Shown: positions 36,901 through 51,900, counted from the first letter of the stretch. The stretch is DNA of 64,000 nt from Bradysia coprophila (GCF_014529535.1 NW_023503374.1:6572001-6636000); one strand, 5' to 3'. Notes: a model not told the origin generated them from the letters alone. Made by a program: numbers and translations.

Positions 36901-39900
36901 CTTTTTTATTATCGTTGTCAATAACAGATGTTGGTTTCGTTAGTTTTCTTATGGATCACCTTGCTCAACCGTATCATTCTCAACACTTTTTCTGGTTCAT
37001 ACCAGATATTAATTACAAAAAATTTAGAAAACAATTCGAAAAAAACTTTTATTTTTATTATCAAACACTTTGAATGAATTAAAATCCAAGTTTGTTTGGT
37101 GGATATAATATAAAAAGCAAAAGTTTTTTTTTGATTCACTTCTAACATTCCGAATTCCAACACCAAATTTTTACGAGAGAAAGAGATATCGTTTCGAATT
37201 TGATTTCGTTTGAACATTTTGACGAATTTAATCAGAAATATAAATAAAATATTTTGAAATCCGGTTTCAATTTTTACGACTTCTAAATGTATACAAGAAG
37301 AAACAGGAAAAAAATAGAGACATTAGCAAAATGCACATTAAAAATCAAAAGTTTAAATGTCTCCCGCTTGATTTGAATAAAATGCGAAAATTTTAGAATG
37401 GAAAATTGGTGTTATTTATGGGAGGTTCGTTTGAAATTGATATCTTTTGTTGACGTATATATTCGTTAACGTTGGTAAACATTTTGTAGGAAATGAATGA
37501 AAATCACAAAACGTCTCTAGAAACACTATCGTTAATGGTACAGCTAACAGTATGCTAATTTTTACTTAAAGAATATTACGACTTTTATTACCTAAATTTC
37601 CTTACAAAACATTGTATTCTCGGCCGTATGACTAATAAAATTCTTGATTTACCAATTACGCAACCACATCATCGGTTTAAAAATCCCTCAATTTATTTTC
37701 GCAGACGGGTCTCATCATCTTGTACAGTTACATTGCGATGATGCAAATTGTTCGCAATTAACTGTGATTGCGGTTACATTATTAAATGTTGTTCGTTGTT
37801 CCATTCTTTGTGTGTTATTTTCGCATTATACACCCAAATAGAAGTAAAGAAAAAATTGTTGACAAGCGGATAAATACGAATTTAATTTGGTTATTGTGTG
37901 GGCGTTGAATCACGTTACGCTAATTAAGACAAAATTGGAAATGTTAGATAATCGGAAATGAATTTGATAAGGTTAGATTTCCTCAAAACGTTTCAAGACT
38001 TTGAAATGTATACGGCGTTCAGAATATCGATGCTATAGCGTAGAGATGTGGTATCGACAACGTCAGCGATCATTAATAGAATGGTGCTTGAAGGCTTGAC
38101 GGCTTTTAATCATCTGTTATCAATAGAGTCAAGATAAAATGAGCGATAACCTCCGGTGTAAGTGGCCTTTTATAGCAAGATTTCAAGAAGTATGTTGAAA
38201 CGAATGAAGTAAAAGATTTGCATCAATCATTTGGGAGATGCTTACAACAGAAGTAGTAACAGATTTTATGGTCATATTGTGACACAGTTTCCGTTTCCAG
38301 AATGGTTAAGAATTCTTACGTGTTTACTTGATGCGATCGTCACTGGCTTAGTGACTATTAAATATTTGACTAAATACTCTACTGTGAAAACTGTCGTTGA
38401 ACGAATGATTCCTACATCCGAACAAATCATTTTCTTAATTCAGCGAAGAATCTTGAGCGGTTAGTCACAAATAAATGTTTTAGGATGTGGGTAAAGTATG
38501 AAAAACAAAAATATTCAAGGTTTTGGTATAACTTTAACACGACTCAGACCTTTAATCTAAGAGTAAATATCTCATAAAAATATTTCTTATTGATTGCTAT
38601 CGACCCGGAACACACTTCGGTCAACATTAGTTGTGAGTTGAACCAGTTTCTTAAATCTGTTTAAGTTTCTTTCGTCAATTTTATCAATTGGATTTTTTTT
38701 ACTTGTAGACCCGTTACGTCAACAAAAGACAATGTTAACAGCGTGCTTGTTTACACACATCTTACGTGCTTACATAAAACAAAATCTTGAAAATGATATG
38801 AAATTAAAAATGGATTATCAAACATTCCGACAAGACCGAAATAACATTTGTTGTTGTTGTTGTTGTTGTAAACAATTCGGGGTTTTTTGTTACAGTTTAT
38901 GCACTTTGGAAAATAAAACTGTCTGTACCATTAATCATAATAAACAAAATTTCTATGGCTAAAATTACCTGAAGTCAAAACAACAATTTCCCATTTATTA
39001 AGAAATATTAAAAACTAGGTCCCACCTTTTGGGCGGGTCAGGTCCCTTGACTGACACTTTTCTAAATGTATTTTTGACGTATTCATGAAAACTTGTCGCA
39101 TTTAATATATAATATATTTACTATATTAATGACAGTAAAATTTGTCAAATTTTTTTTTCTTGGAAACCCTCGAGGGTAAGGTGGAATTATTTTTGACCAC
39201 TTTTTGTGCTCTCAATTTTCAATTTTCAAGATTTTCAATCAACCTCAAATCATAAATAAAATATGACTCGTGTAGATTACGACCCTCGCTTCGCTCTGGC
39301 CGTAAACTTCCCACTCGTATGAGCTGTCTATTATTCTGTGCATTTTTGTTACATAAGAGTAGATGCGAAGCTTGTTTTGTGAATGTGGAACGAGCACTTT
39401 TTCACAAAATAAAAAAGTGCGATAGATGTTCTTTTCTTACACTTTTGCGTAAAAAAAGGAAGTTCCCCGGTACTTAATATACCTTCACATGGTGACATGG
39501 TAATAAATGAACTTAATTAGTTTTCGGTTCATCGTTAAAAATAACTCAGTTTACCAATATTTTCGGTAAATTGGTACCACTCTATAATGGTAAAGGGATT
39601 AAAAATATTTGTAAAAGGAGAAATTTATTGGTAGACCGAGGAAAAATAATCCCTCGATTTCCCATTCACAAAACCTTCAATCGTGAATAAAATGTCACGA
39701 CTCGTGTGAATTACGGCCCTCGCTTCGCTCTGGCCGCAAACTTCACACTCGTAAATATTTACAATATTCTCTTTGATTCATTTAATTCCATGTATTTAAC
39801 AAAAACGAGCCATCAGAACAGTCGGAGCGTTTGCTGCAACTGAGCCCCGTACAAACCCGTATATCTATTGCGTACGTGACCCTAGTGCGTCTGTCACCCT

Positions 39901-42900
39901 ACTTTGACCGTAAGCCTATGCGCCGGTTAAAGTAGTTAAAGTAAAATTATTATGTAATGTGTGCATCTTACAAATTGCGCATAGCGCAATTACGAAGCCC
40001 CGTACGACGTTCCTTTCAAATAAAACAAAAATTTCAAATAGCCCTAAAATTTTAATTTATTGAGTATAAATACACATAGGGCCTAGTATCGGCCTCAGTC
40101 CGAGGATCCAAATTTTTTTTTTCAACTACATTCTATTCGGCCTTTGATTACCTTCCAAATGAAACAAAAAATACGAAAACGGATGAAATTTGCTCGAGTT
40201 ATATGTAAAATACACATAGGGCCCTAGTAGCGGCCTTAGTCCGAGGACCCAAATTTAATTTTTTTTCAACAACATTCTATTCGGCCTTTGATTACCTTCC
40301 AAATGAAACAAAAATTACGAAAAACGGATGAAATTTGCTCGAGTTATATGTAAAATACACATAGGGCCCTAGTAGCGGCCTTAGTCCAAGGACCCAAATT
40401 TAATTTTTTTTTCAACAACATTCTATTCGGTGTTCGATTATCTTTCAAATGAAACAAAAATTACGAAAAACGGATGAAATTTACTCGAGTTGTATGTAAA
40501 ATACGCATAGGGCCCTAGTAGCGGCCTTAGTCCGAGGACCCAAATTTAATTTTTTTTCAACAACATTCTATTCGGCCTTTGATTACCTTCCAAATGAAAC
40601 AAAAATTACGAAAAACGGATGAAATTTGCTCGAGTTATATGTAAAATACACATAGGGCCCTAGTAGCGGCCTTAGTCCGAGGACCCAAATTTAATTTTTT
40701 TTTCAACAACATTGTATTCGCTGTTCGATTATCTTTCAAATGAAACAAAAATTACGAAAAACGGATGAAATTTACACGAGTTGTATGTAAAATACGCATA
40801 GGGCCCTAGTAGCGGCCTTAGTCCGAGGACCCAAATTTAATTTTTTTCAACAACATTCTATTCGGCCTTTGATTACCTTCCAAATGAAACAAAAATTACG
40901 AAAAACGGATGAAATTTACTTGAGTTCTATGTAAAATACACATAGGGCCCTAGTAGCTTTTCACTTCTAAGGCCCTAACTCACGGTCCACTCACCCGATT
41001 TAAAAAAACTTTTTTTTCCTGGATTGGTATTGACAATACCTATCATTTGCCGTGTCATTTACATTTCCATCGTTTATTTTGCCATAAATATCACCAAAAG
41101 ACCTTAAATCACTTAGGTGGCCCTAACTCACGAAGGGCCGACCCGAATATGCCCATCTTCGAACTTAGCCTCACTATTTTGACTATCTTTCAGGAAAAAA
41201 AAACATTTTTGAAATCGGATTTGATTTACTCAAGATATCGACGTGACGGACAGACGGACAGACGGACAGACGGACAGACGGCCCAAATTTTTATTGCGGA
41301 TTCGTCATCTGTAAACATAGGCAAACACTTTGCCCTTACCGTCTGCTTCGAATTCCATCAATTACACACGGCATCGTAATCCTATAAGCCCCTTCGTACT
41401 TCGTACGGGGCTAAAAACTTCAAAAATTAGTTGAGATAATTCATCTTATATTGCCTGCAAAAATTTAACTTTTGTATTAAAATTTCTTACACTTTTTAAT
41501 CAAAGTGTGCTAATTTGATAACAGGCATTTTGCTGGCGTAAGATGTGGTTGTAAAGGGAGTAAAAAACTGCCTACTTGATAAATGACAAACAACTTGATA
41601 GTCAACTATCAAATTTGATAGTCAACTATCAAGTTGTTAGTCAAGTATAAAATCCCGTTTTTCTCGTATACCTTCCAGATCCTTAGTCCTACATAACCCA
41701 TCTTCGAACTTAGCCTCGGGATTTTAATTCCACGTATTTAAAAAAAAGAATCATCCAAATTGGTTAAAAATTACTCAAGTTATCGTGCCCTCAACGATTT
41801 TTTGTTACCCAAATTTAACGTTTTTCATGGCATTTCATACTTTTTCAATCACTTTTTGTTACCCACATTTTTCGGTATTTTCTGGTGTAAGACCCTGACT
41901 TTCAGTCAAGGGAACAAGACAGCACCAATTAAGAAGAAAACATAAAACACAATAGCGAAACTTATGTCTGTTGCAATCATTGTTCCCATGAAAAATGTAA
42001 AGCTCCGTAGTCTGTTTTTTTTAATAACTATTTTGGTGCACATATGTGATCTCAATTCATAAAATCATGAACATTTTATTATGGTGTACAATTGGTACGT
42101 TACAATCAAACATAATCTAACTTTACACTTTCGGTGTAATTTTTTTTGTAGGTGTAAAAACACCCCACTTTTCTGATAGTAAAACATAAACAATAAATGG
42201 AATTTGTTGAGCTGAAAAAAAAAATATTTATGCGCCTTGTTACAATGTGAACCTAAGACATATCTGATGGAACATTAATTCTTGTCTCACACAAAACAAA
42301 CTAATTTCGTATTGTTTTGTAAGTCGATCAATTGTACATTCATTTATCAGAGCCGTTTTTGTTAAGAAATCGGTAATGTTCGAATTTCACAAGGTTTTGT
42401 GGGTGAGACATGAGACAGTTAAAATGTTTTATTGTTTAATCAAAACCTTTGAAAATAAATGAAGTAGTGTGAAACCTACGGATCGATTTTTGGGCAAGAG
42501 ACTCAATGACATTATGACTATTTTGATTCTCTTAAATAGGTAAGATATGACGTTACAAGAGGCAAGCGTATCACGATATATTCTTAATAATCTGCTACTT
42601 ATATTGTTTAATCCGTTTTTTTTAGTTTGATACAAAATCAGTTACTTCATTCGGTTCAACGTTTATTTTGCTATAAAAGACAGCCTAGACATTGTGGTCT
42701 TCAGTAATTTCGTCGTTTTCGATAACAGATGAACAGCAATTACTTCCTTTACTTTGTTACATTGGATGATGCTGCTGCGATGTACACTCATATGCAATTT
42801 TGGCGATCTTCCGGTATTCGAAATCACCAAATGCTAATGACCAACAAAGTCAAAATTTGTTAGCAAATACCTGACATGAGACCTATAATAAAGAAGTCAT

Positions 42901-45900
42901 TGAATGTGCTTGGTAAAAACACGAAAAAATTAATAGATAGGCCTAGATAGGAACAGTCCACCTTTGAGAATTGGTGGCCTGTTGAAGTGACACCGGTTTT
43001 TCGAAGTACTTTACTCTCTGGCGCTTATTTGGAGCTTGCTTGGCGCCCAGGTCTTCCGATGTTGGTCAGAACTTTACTCGACCTGACTTTTATGCTAGAC
43101 GGCGTGTTGTCAATATGCAATAGATGCATTCAGTTATTTTTGAGACAAAAAAAAAATGGATTTTTCTGGTAATAAATCGTTCTGCATTTTTTTGAAATCT
43201 TTTAATTTTATTACTGCGGTAATGGTCAATCGCCTCTATTTAAACTTCATCATCTCTTCCGCGTATAGATTTTATTCCAACCACAAGATTAACCTTTTTC
43301 TCACTTTGTGTACGAATAATATATAAGCTTCTTTTTTCGGTGTCGATGACTTCAAGGACGGTGCAGTGGCCGTTCTTATGTTCGATCGAATTATGTGGGC
43401 GCAAGTTTCTTACTATACATACAATTTTGCCCAGTTTATAATTTGAAAATACATTTTTGTTTTGTGGTTTGCTGGTGTATAATAGCTATTCAAACGAAAT
43501 GCTGATGATGTTTTGTGTTGTGCATGAATCGTATACTGATCGCCGAACGAAGAAAAAAAAATTATATAAAAATATCCCGTTGTACACTTCTTCGCTTTAC
43601 TTGTACTCTAAGTTAATAAATGTAATTTTAAACAGACGTAACAAAACATACCGCATAATACAATAAACTACATCGTACCATCATCATACGTATATCAAAG
43701 TACAAGACATTTGCATAAAATACTGAAATGCTTTTACGGCGTAAAATTTCTGTTGGTTTTGTTTATTGTTGAGGAATGAGAATAATGGTGGAGATATTTA
43801 AGAAATTAGTTTTTTGTTTCAGATCTCTGTAATTTTACAAGTTTAAATGTTATACCCAAAATATGCGTCGGTTTTTGTGATCATTGGACTAGCAGGTTTT
43901 ACTATAATACTTCGTGGAATCATGATGCCAATGAAGGAACTATAAATCTGATGATTTTTAATTAGTCGTTAGGCTCACGGTGATACGCCAAAAGAAGGTA
44001 GATTTTGTTGAGACACTAACAGTCCAGACTGACAGGAAGGTTGAGTTCATGTCGAGGTTTCTGATTGAAACTCTTTACAGCTCTTGTAAAAGACGGGTAA
44101 TAGTTATTTACAAGACAATGTATACAAAGTTGAAAAATCCTCTCGGCTTTGCCTCGGACCAACAAACTTCACACGAAAATGCTACTTTTATCCCGAGTTT
44201 CGTAATGGATTTTACATGCTTTTCTTTTCCCTAGGGTCGAAAGTGGCTTATTACACACCTAGGAAAAACAAGAAATTTGGTTTAGGTTTCAAAAGCATGT
44301 AAAAAATCTATTACATAACTCGGGATAAAAAGTTGAAAAGTCTCGTTTTCGTGTGTTTATTGACCTCAACAAAATTCACACAAAAACTCCACTTTTCAAC
44401 TTTTTATCCCTTCCCTAGTCATGTAACCCACATTCCAATTCTCTTGCTTTCTTTATTGATGGAATACGTCACTTTCGACAAAAGTACAAAGTACACACTT
44501 TGTATTTCAACCTTTGCGAAAATAAAAGTCTGAAAGTTCAAATGACTTTTGAGACGTGAGTATACGGTTTTCCAACTTTTGAGGCTTTTGTTTTCACCAG
44601 GCTCTGTTCTGTCCTCCTCAGAACAAGCTCGACTCGGTTACATCAATAGTTTTGCGCTGTGTATGTACATTCAATTGTAGATTACCCATTAATAATAAAA
44701 ATAAAAATATATATATTTGAAGTAATTCTATCCATGCCTCAGTAGCACTTTTAACTGCATGTAAAAGTTCATTATATTATAATGAACTTTTACATGCAGT
44801 TATGCCATTTGTTATTGACAACGACGACAAAAATAAGCGATCAGCTCACGTTATATGGTCTTAAAAAGAAAATCAAAAGAAGTATAACAGTTTAAAAGAA
44901 AATCATATCAGAGATAAATATAAAACCAACCTAAATTCGTTGGTTAACTCGAAACATTTTGTAACGTAGATAGCATTTTATCTTCGAGAGTAATATATAC
45001 GTTAATCACTCACGTCAATCGTATTCTGCTCAAGCTTTTTTTGTTCATATAACGATTACAAATTGTGAATGGACATATTATGTACCATATGCTTGCCATA
45101 CCAACATTGACACATTTTTTATTTGCATTTTCTAAATTGGTTATTTTACCGAAATATAGCTCATTAACATTCTCAACTTTCAATAACTTTTGATCGAAAT
45201 AATTTCAATTTGATTGATTGTAACCGAAATTCCAGTGATTGGACACATCGTCTGTATTAAGCAGATTTATCAAACCGGTGAAAGTTTGACTGAAGGGTCG
45301 CTGATCATGCGAACGAATTATTAATCAAATAAAAAAAAACCTGTCTCTTCGCGTCTCCGACAGAATTTTCAATTTTAATTTATATTTTTGGTTGAAACCG
45401 CTACACGGCCAATACATCATGCCATGATCTAATGTTAAAACCAATGTTTTAATCACAACATAAGATCATTCTTTTTGTGTGTGATTCAAAAATGAAATAA
45501 AAATAAAAATCTAATTCGCTGTGCGATTTAATCACTTTCACTAACACGAAAGTAAAAAAAAGGCAAACAACAACTACGTCAAGTTTATATGACCCACCAA
45601 AAATGATTGAGCGGTAAAAATGCGGTAATTGTTCGATTGTTTGCTGAATTCACGGTATCGCATGCTCATGATGGTGGATATTACCATGTATTGTATTCCA
45701 ACACAACAACACGGAGATCGAGTTGAGTAATAAACGAGTAAGTTAATGAATGAATGAATGAAATTTGCTTCGAGAAAAATGTGTGTACCTAATTTCTCTG
45801 ATTTTTTTCTTCATTTAAATAAATTAAAAAAATTATTTGAATGTCCGTTATGATACCCACCAGCGTTGTGTGTTGCCCAAATATATTCATTTTAAAAAGT

Positions 45901-48900
45901 GAAATGAATAGTTAAGTCTAAAATATTGTCCATTTTATAAATAATGTCTATGAGCACTTTATGATATGCGTAAAAACATATAATTCAAGATCAGAGTTAA
46001 TTCGGATATGAAATCATTATCTAGCTGTATATTAACACCTATGGTGATTTACCATGTTTCTTTTTTGTATGATGTTCATTAACGAAATTGTCGATTATCC
46101 AAAATTGCTCTATTTGGTGTTTCTCAAGGCATTTGGCATTGACATACGCTTACATTCATTAACTATACAATCAAGAGCACATTTAAAAATTTTTGGTTTC
46201 AAATTACCTTAAATTGAGGTTCATTGATTGACTCCGTTTGGGATGTAATGGAGTTCAATGAAATCCATTTTTACTTTCGATTGAATTCTTTTTGTAATAA
46301 AATTTGAGTGTGTTTCAATGCGTTTTTTTCGGAAATCATTTAAATGGCGTCAATTAAAAATTGCTTATCGTTAATGGTTGCGAAGGGGAACAGTTTTTTT
46401 TATTAAATATCGATCTGGATTGTTCGACTTTGTGAGTCACTGACATTAATACTCTGAATGGGCAGATCCACTGACAAATAGAATAATAATTACGTCCCTT
46501 GTTCCTGCAAACGACACTTCATTATAAGTCTTCAAGTCTTTTAGTTTATTACCTCTAAGGCTTCACAGAAGGCAAGTAAGGCGTCAGTAATAGTGAGATT
46601 GGTATTTTCACTTATAATTTGTTGAACTTGGAATTAATAAGTTGACTCTCCATATGTATGGATAACTTACTGGTCTTCCGTCAATAGCAAATCGAAACTG
46701 TTACTTCGTTTGATCAATGTATATCTACCAGACTGAAAAAAATCTTTTACTTCGTCAGTTTTAACATTCTTTTTGCATATAAGAGTTAATTTGCCAAGAT
46801 TATTGCATTTCCTAGTCGTCGCTATACAGTCAACAGATGAAATAGTTGTTTCCACATCTTTAGTGCCTCCAGTACCACTCTTCGTTATTAGATAATAATA
46901 GATGAATGAATCATCAATGATGATAAAATGTTAGCACAAATATATCACCTTTCCTTTGAACGTTTGAATGTTTGAGCATTGTTAATACATTGTCGCCTTA
47001 TGCCTTAAAGGTAGTCTTTACTGTTGATTCATGACGTGTGATCTACGTTGGTTGTTCCAACAGTAAAGAAAATTAGTCGAAGTTCTCTATTTTAATCAAT
47101 ATGTTGATAGAAACCACTTACTATACAGTTTTTTTTTGACTATTTGGATTTTCGTTTATTTAATAAAATCTAAATTTACAAACAAATGTCAATCACAGAA
47201 AAACATTACGGCTAGTATCACTATTATCACAGAAAGTGTCTCGCACACTAATCGCATTTCCCCTTTGTATCGCTATCGAGATTCGTTGAAGTAAGAAATC
47301 ACGCAATCTTGGCTCACCGGTCTGATCCTTCATATTCTTGCCCAACCTCTTGATGAAAATTTCAGTCTCCGGACCGATCGCACCGAAGGTTTCAAAAGCG
47401 AGAGGAGTGAATATGTATTATTGCTTTAGGTCGATATAATCATTGTGCTTTGAACGCTCGGCAAGATCAGCAGCTGAACCACATTTGACGGAGGTCAGGT
47501 CTAGATATGAGGAGGCAGTTGTGTTCACCACCGTCACGTCCCAGATCAACGCTCTTCCACGGTTCCACGGGTAACAAGTGATTATACAGTCACCATTTAA
47601 AGTGATGCAAACGGTTAGACTGTTACAAATAAACTTAAAGTCAATAAGAAATTTATTTCCTTTGGAATAGCCCTGCTGAATAGAGTACAGTAGAGTTACT
47701 GGCCATATCTTGTTTTCCTTCTTCTTCTTCTTTTCTGATACATTTATTTCATTCATATACGAGTAAGAACGAGTGATATCCACCGAAACGCATGAAGCCT
47801 GTAACATCATACATCAGTTAAATCTTTATTGCTGATGTATAACTTCACTTAAATACTCGTGGACAGCGCATATTTATTGATTCTGTTCTGTAAGAAATTT
47901 ACAACGAACTGAATTACGTGTAGATTAAGTAGCAAAAAGACCTATTTTGAATAATAAAATAATTTTATTATTCAACAACATCGTGTGTAACAAGCTGTGT
48001 GTAATTGGTGACTATGTGCAAGACCAATATTGACCTTCCTATTATTTTTTCTACTTTTCTCGTACAACGAAAATAAATAAACGAAGAAAAAAAAAGCTTG
48101 CGATTCCAATCAATTGAGAAATTCAATTCAATCAATAATTATTGTTTTGGTCACCCATGTTTTATATTCATTCCAAAATTCATTACAATAATTATTTAAA
48201 TAAACATGCTGCTGCCGTGCTGGCAATATAACGTATTTTTTGTTGGTATCGAAATTTTCACCTACCACTTTTTATTATACATATCCCATACCTTTATTAA
48301 ATCGGCTGACAAGAAGTTATCACGGTCATTCGAGTTGCACAAGGCGCGCGTAGTTATATTATTAGTCATTCGCGTTAATAAACGATTCAAAATCTTTCAA
48401 TTTCAATCATGAAAAAAGAACATTTTAGACATTGGTAACAACATAGGCGTGTACACTGCGAGTGTTGTGTACACCTTTTATTAATAAAATATTACTTTTA
48501 ATTTGAACTAGAATGGCATTTATAGTTGAGAGATATTTGGTAATAGACTTTGTGTCGATCTTATTCTATTGACATTATTGCTGTTGAAAGTAAGTTGCTT
48601 CTTTAACCTTTCCGTTTCAGCTATCTACCATTCATTATATGAAAATATATTCACTTCACTGCATGCACTAATTATTTTTCTCTTTGAATGTACGAGGTAT
48701 GGTACGAGGTAATATTATTATTCAGTTTTATTTCGAAGAAAAGATGAGCAGCTAAGCTCTCGACCCAAAGACCTACAATATCGTATTGTCTATTTTGTTA
48801 TTGAACTTTCAGAGTCGGAGTGAACAAATTTGTAGATTTTTTTTTGTATTGACCTGAATTAACCCCAGCCCCGACTGTTCGTCATTAGGAATTCGTTTTT

Positions 48901-51900
48901 TCATATGTTGCAGACTTGATTAGGTTGAGTGAAAATGCCACTCTGAATTTGAGGGAATGATCCGTTCCGACAAAATTTGTTAATTATTTTTTTCGGGCTA
49001 TCCAATTTTTCCATTCTGAAAATCGACACCCGACCCTATTGCTTTTCCGTATTTTAAGATTTTTATTTCCAACTCCTTTTAAATGTCCCACGACTATATA
49101 AACGGTTTTTTTTTGTGGTACTGCGAGTTATGAGGAGTACTGTTAATTCAACAAACCATCTAAAGATCATTTATAAAAACTATTGGTACTTGATGTGACT
49201 TTACTAAGCTTTCCAATGATACTCCATCCCATATGCATCTGAAGTGACCCAAGTGAACGTTTGTAGAGTAAAATGTCACGTCAGATACCTCAAAATATGA
49301 AACTTGCTATAAAACGTCGGTCAAAGATATATTAAGACAGATGCTCTAGCAGACAGTACTTGCCATGTTCCGACTCTGCGTACCCAAATTATTCGAATAC
49401 AATTCATCTCTCTTCATCGATGGGAAAATCGATCCACTGAAATACTATCCATTAAGTCCTGCATAAAGAAAAAAAAAGTAAAGACAAAACAAACTGGCAC
49501 AGCGTTTCGTTTTCATTTCGGTTCATGTATCGCGAATTGGTCAGCCATCAAAATAACCTTCTTGTGAAGACATTCCATAAGCTAATTAAATTAAACATCT
49601 TTTTTTGGTGTCATTTATTCCATAGTTCGACGAGACTTTTAACATTTTTACATCAAACCAGCCAATTAATCGTTCAATTAAATATACCATCGAGCGATTA
49701 CCTTTTTTTTCGTTTCATGTCATAAAAACACATAATCACAGTCGATGAGAACTTTTAAATCGAATGTGATAAAATGTGTCTCGACGAAAAAAAACGAGAA
49801 TGAAAGCTTTAACAACACATAAATAAAATGTTAATTTTACAACTATCAAACCATCAAAACTTATTTAATACAATGTGCTCCTTCTTCGTATAAGAACATC
49901 AACAACTTGTCAAGAAAAATATGAAATGACATGAATTTATTGAACGTTTGTGCTGATAGAAGGCATCATATGCATTATCATGTCGAAGACAAAGTGCTTC
50001 AACATTTCAACTGTTAATAATTATAATTATGCAGATCTGTCAGTTAGAATCTGAATTCTTTAAGTTCATGGCGTTCATGGTCACTTATGATGTTAGAGTT
50101 AATTATGCAAATGCATTAGAACCAATAAGCCAGGTCGATTTATAAGGCGTCAGTAATCGGTCGGATTTAAAGTATAAATTGTCGGACGAGAAATAGCGGT
50201 ACTCACATCTGAGAGAACATACACGTGTGCCAATCATCTAATAAATGGGCCTCTATTTAACGGATTAAACATCTGTTTTTGACTACAGGAACTCGAAAAA
50301 GCGATAATTCTATAAATTTTTAAGCTGTCATCCCGGGCTTCAGGATCCACGGGTCCGAAGCTGCTTACAAATATTAAGTATCGGTTTGTGCCTACCCTTC
50401 AAAATGATGCAAAATGATGATGTATTTTTCAATTTTTTTGGGGTTTTGGTCTAAGAGCAGGAGAAACTAATTTGTTGTTACATCTTTGGTAGTAAATCGA
50501 GCAAATATCATTCCTTTATAACTTTTTTTGTGGTGAAGACCAAATGGCAACAAGCTACTTAAAAACTTAACCGAAGTCAACTTTTTATGTGTAATAGTCT
50601 GCAGGTTTATTCGTTCTACTTGGTTTTCTATCCGCAAGAGAATCGTAAAGAGATTCGTTACTTTCGCTCGTGCATATAGAATGGTTTAAATCAACACAAT
50701 CCAAGAACAGACACGAGACAGAATTAAATAAGAGGCCTCCACGATGCAGTAGCCTAAAATTCTCATATAAATTCAGTTTTTTATGTTGGTATAGGTCATT
50801 GCGTTACGGACGTTCCATAAAAAATAGGAGGCCAAATTGTTAAAATGGAAAGGGACAAGTTACTGTAATGTGATGGAATGCATGTGGAATAAAATCCACG
50901 AAAAGTAAAAACTTATTTTGGGTTAAAGAATCATAAAACTTACTAACAATTTCTGGCCAAGACATTCTTATAATCGATTTTTCACCATGATGGCACATTT
51001 TTGGCCAAATGGAGAAAACTGTAGATCTGTTTGTGGTCTACTTTATTCAGTAAAGACTCCACCTATCAACTACGGCAACAGCTCGATAACATTTGAATGC
51101 TTTGAATAATGTTGAAACGTAGCATTTAAATATCCAATCCGTTTGATTAATATAGTTTACCCATCGTCCGATGTAAAACTTATTTTGGTAATGCCACACT
51201 TCCAGCAATAAACAACAACATTAATCTCAGTTTGTTAATAACCCCGAAGCTCAAGCCATTTTTTGTTCGGATTAAATTTTAAAACCGAAATGTAACATTT
51301 GAATCCTAACAGAAAAAATTTGTTAGAAATTGGGTACGACGCCAATCCGAGCTGAATGAGATTTCCGAAAAAAATATTCCAATGTTCCAATGTCTCTTTG
51401 AGAATGAATGATTAATAAGGAAAATCAAACGCAAGGACATAGCATATCAAATCGTTGTTATTTAGCATTACAAACATTTGATTGATATTTTGCCATTAAC
51501 AATAACTCGAATTCGTTTGAGGAAACCCAAAAATGCCAATAAACCATTTCAGTGATGATGATTGAATTCAGTCGAATGCCTTCATTTCCATAAAATTAAG
51601 TCAAGGTCGGAAAGATGGCCCGTGTGTATATAAATGTTCGCTGCTAACTATTGCTGGTTATACAATATAATTAACGCCATTAAAAGTGTGGCTTAAAATT
51701 TAAAATGTGATTGAAATTGAATTGTGATGTCAACAACGTCTCGCCTGGACCTATTGTACAATTTTACATTATTTGTTGTTAGTTCACACACTAATCAAAA
51801 CCGTCGAAATTTGAATATTCTCTTCATCCGAACTGAATTAATCTAATTGCACGTCGTATTTTGAGTCGATGGATGGGTGTTTCTGTTTGAAATGTCCGTG

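Larger units (their letters stand above)
39960..41415. mobile_element. Hairpin-ended repeat region containing a tandem array
   Basis: The left end carries ACGAAGCCCCGTACGACGTTC near 39,990-40,010; the right end carries a perfect hairpin AGCCCCTTCGTAC / TTCGTACGGGGCT at about 41,389-41,414. Between them are the ~145-bp tandem array, a GACGGACA minisatellite and the segment CATCTTCGAACTTAGCCTC, which recurs at about 41,700. The layout (terminal hairpin ending in GGGGCTAA, internal tandem repeats) is reminiscent of some Helitron-type non-autonomous elements, but no transposase or diagnostic insertion site is seen. Confidence 0.5.

Noticed and set aside
38231..38464. 77-codon ORF following copy C
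   Set aside because: Starts from TTG, lacks a recognised family, and overlaps the family copy in another frame.
40071..40955. CRISPR-like array
   Set aside because: Units of about 145 bp are tandem without unique spacers, and the DNA is eukaryotic.
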